DNA from: Alphaproteobacteria bacterium
GTDB taxonomy: Bacteria > Pseudomonadota > Alphaproteobacteria > Caulobacterales > Caulobacteraceae
Direction of reading: 5' to 3'
DNA: 6,687 bases
Assembly: GCA_018895795.1 (NCBI GenBank)
Contig: JAHINZ010000463.1
Span: forward strand, 1 to 6,687
Shown: in pieces, positions 5,933 through 6,687 of the stretch
Layout: each line of letters opens with the position of its first letter
Numbering within the stretch: position 1 is the first letter of the stretch
Program-made: the position numbers and the translations under genes
Notes under the pieces: model-generated
What the model was told of the DNA's origin: nothing
The model's input: only the letters and a program-made list of their open reading frames with translations
The model's database searches: none

Positions 5933-6271
5933 TCAGTCGAAGATATCAAACAGGTCGAAGCGCTTTTTCTTGGGATGACCCGACTGGCCGTAACGGTGAC
6001 GATCATCGTCGTCATCGTCCTTGTAGCGGCGCGGCGCGTCATGGCGCTCGGGGCCGGGGGCGTAGGGTTGCGGCGCGTGAGACGGGGCGCGGGCGGCCGG
6101 CGGCCGCTCGGCCTTGGCCGAAGCCTCGGCATGCTCCTGGGCCATCAGCTTTTCCAGCTCGCCGCGATCCAGCCAGACGCCCCGACATTGAGGGCACATG
6201 TCAAACTCCACGCCGGCGCGTTGCACGGCCTGCATGGATCCATCGCAGTTTGGGCACATCAATAGCGGCAT
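5933..6271 (-). CDS. TFIIB-type zinc-ribbon protein upstream of htpX
   Basis: A 112-residue protein with an N-terminal zf-TFIIB-type zinc ribbon: CPNC (6-9) and CPQC (26-29), followed by the family hallmark GVWLDRGELEKL (31-42). The four cysteines should hold one zinc ion. Family members are small, mostly of unknown function. The remainder is low-complexity: a proline/alanine-rich stretch (about 57-80), six aspartates in a row (85-90), the basic cluster KKKR (101-104) and the ending FDLFDIFD, alternating aromatic/aliphatic and acidic residues. The tail looks disordered with a possible binding motif at its very end. The start ATG is supported by AGGAG 7 nt upstream (6279-6283). The gene is 10 nt from htpX, so the two are co-transcribed. 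An envelope-stress or HtpX-related role is an inference from context only. Confidence 0.9.
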   Translation of the reverse strand: MPLLMCPNCDGSMQAVQRAGVEFDMCPQCRGVWLDRGELEKLMAQEHAEASAKAERPPAARAPSHAPQPYAPGPERHDAPRRYKDDDDDDRHRYGQSGHPKKKRFDLFDIFD

Positions 6272-6295
6272 TTTTCGGCTCCTGTCCTTTGGGGA

Positions 6296-6367
6296 CGGGT
6301 GCTCTCGACGCTAGATCCGGACCGGGGGAAGGGGAGAACAACCGGACCCAGACATCGAGAACACCCG
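6296..6367 (-). promoter_or_regulatory. Long hairpin in the 5' leader of the zinc-ribbon/htpX mRNA
   Basis: On the minus strand CGGGTGTTCTCGATGT (6367-6352) pairs with GCGTCGAGAGCACCCG (6311-6296) over 16 positions, three of them G-U. Inside it GGGTCCGG (6349-6342) pairs with CCGGATCT (6320-6313), with two G-U pairs, leaving a pyrimidine-rich loop that contains CTCC, complementary to GGAG. Directly after it, GTCC (6296-6293) can pair with GGAC (6287-6284) next to the AGGAG Shine-Dalgarno at 6283-6279. A smaller hairpin, CGAGTG/CACTCG (6402-6397 and 6389-6384), lies upstream. No T-tract follows, so this is not an intrinsic terminator. Control of translation or mRNA stability is an inference; a dyad DNA-binding site is an alternative. 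Confidence 0.45.
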
Positions 6368-6427
6368 ATGCGGTCCGACATCACGAGTGCTTGCATCACT
6401 CGCCAGAGGGGCCCGGCCCGCAGCCTA

Positions 6428-6456
6428 GAGCTAAGCAGGGCGGAAGGGGCGTTCAA
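6428..6456 (-). promoter_or_regulatory. Promoter of the zinc-ribbon/htpX operon
   Basis: TTGAAC (6456-6451) and TAGCTC (6433-6428) are 17 nt apart, the same layout as the promoter before grxD. The -35 region reads CCCTTGAA, which also matches the -35 of heat-shock sigma-32 promoters. No CCCCAT-like -10 for sigma-32 is seen, so a housekeeping promoter is the more direct reading. Transcription would start near 6421, giving a leader of about 150 nt. Confidence 0.45.
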
Positions 6457-6477
6457 GGGGGGCGCTTGAAAAAAGCT

Positions 6478-6582
6478 CCTCCCCTTTTGGGGGAGGTGGC
6501 CCGGAGGGCCGGAGGGGGCAGCGCGGCGGAGGCCCAGCCGGCCCCCTCAGTCGCCTTCGGCGACCGCTCCCCCAGAGGGGGA
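6478..6582. repeat. GC-rich palindromic intergenic repeat
   Basis: A chain of perfect short hairpins: CCTCCCC/GGGGAGG (6478-6484 and 6490-6496), GGCCC/GGGCC (6498-6502 and 6506-6510), GAGGGGGC/GCCCCCTC (6512-6519 and 6541-6548), GTCGCC/GGCGAC (6550-6555 and 6559-6564) and TCCCCC/GGGGGA (6568-6573 and 6577-6582). This composite form, with C-run/G-run arms at both ends, resembles dispersed intergenic repeats common in Caulobacter genomes. It sits between the rpsD terminator and the htpX-operon promoter and encodes nothing. Confidence 0.75.
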
Positions 6583-6587
6583 ACATC

Positions 6588-6618
6588 AAAAAAGGCCCCG
6601 GGTTTCCCCGGGGCCTTT
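6588..6618 (-). terminator. Rho-independent terminator of rpsD
   Basis: On the minus strand a perfect 12-bp stem AAAGGCCCCGGG (6618-6607) / CCCGGGGCCTTT (6602-6591) closes a GAAA tetraloop. With the last stem bases it forms a run of six T (6593-6588). It lies 24 nt after the rpsD stop codon. Confidence 0.93.
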
Positions 6619-6642
6619 CCGTATCGGTTCGAGGTTCGACGC

Positions 6643-6687
6643 TTACGAAGCGTAGAATTCGATAACCAGGTTGGGTTCCATCTTCAC
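6643..6687 (-). CDS. rpsD: 30S ribosomal protein S4, C-terminal end only
   Basis: The last 14 codons plus TAA stop, read from the right edge on the minus strand, give VKMEPNLVIEFYAS. This matches the conserved C-terminus of ribosomal protein S4 (the MEPNLVIEFY ending usual in alphaproteobacteria), the 16S-binding assembly protein of the small subunit. The remainder of the gene is outside the window. The strong terminator just downstream fits a highly expressed ribosomal protein gene. Confidence 0.93.
   Translation of the reverse strand: MKMEPNLVIEFYAS

Noticed and set aside
5923..6132. N-terminal extension of HtpX
   Set aside because: It overlaps the zinc-ribbon gene, is Arg/Pro/Thr-rich, and the ATG at 5922 has an excellent Shine-Dalgarno and a normal HtpX N-terminus.
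6296..6367. Long hairpin as an intrinsic terminator
   Set aside because: No T-tract follows the stem on the minus strand, and the Shine-Dalgarno of the next gene comes immediately after.
6259..6396. Possible upstream leader peptide (ATG at 6396) before the zinc-ribbon gene
   Set aside because: The 45-codon frame overlaps the zinc-ribbon start, but has no good Shine-Dalgarno and lies over the hairpin arms, so its openness may be chance.
6478..6582. CRISPR array or insertion-sequence end
   Set aside because: The palindromes differ in sequence and spacing, there are no equal-length spacers, and no transposase lies nearby.

Overview
The window looks like chromosome from a high-GC alphaproteobacterium, most likely Caulobacter or a close relative. 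The support is the GC-rich codon use, the short rpsD C-terminus ending in EFYAS, housekeeping-type promoters of the TTGAC/TTGAA-N17-TAGCT kind, and a GC-rich palindromic intergenic repeat of a type common in Caulobacter genomes. The genus is inferred from these features, not from a database match.

Layout. The left third (1-2311) is read on the minus strand: a secreted M28 zinc peptidase (2311-1370), then a membrane-anchored PAS histidine kinase (1204 to beyond position 1). The gene is cut by the window edge after the DTGIG motif of its ATPase domain. A divergent intergenic region (2312-2461) carries several TTAA sites and a possible plus-strand promoter.

The middle (2462-4437) is a compact plus-strand cluster: a BolA/IbaG-family protein, an aldo/keto-reductase-fold protein that has lost the usual catalytic residues, the CGFS monothiol glutaredoxin Grx4, and a hotdog-fold acyl thioesterase. 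BolA and the reductase-like gene are 3 nt apart. Grx4 and the thioesterase overlap by 4 nt. A good promoter lies in the 72-nt gap before Grx4, and a strong terminator (4481-4520) ends the cluster. BolA and CGFS glutaredoxins are known to form [2Fe-2S]-bridged complexes used in iron sensing and Fe-S handling, so the core is an iron-sulfur module. The roles of the reductase-like protein and the thioesterase in it are unknown.

The right third is on the minus strand again. rpsD enters from the right edge (last 14 codons) and ends at a strong terminator. Next come a palindromic repeat (6478-6582), a candidate promoter (6428-6456) and a structured leader of about 150 nt. These lead into a small TFIIB-type zinc-ribbon protein, the membrane protease HtpX and a small predicted lipoprotein. 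The lipoprotein gene converges on the thioesterase gene across the terminator. The 371-nt stretch 6272-6642 has no protein gene but holds the leader, promoter, repeat and terminator.

Most of the window is ordinary conserved chromosome. The points most worth a second look are the apparently non-catalytic reductase between BolA and Grx4, and the long hairpin directly upstream of the zinc-ribbon/htpX ribosome binding site. I see no tRNA, CRISPR array, insertion sequence or phage gene.
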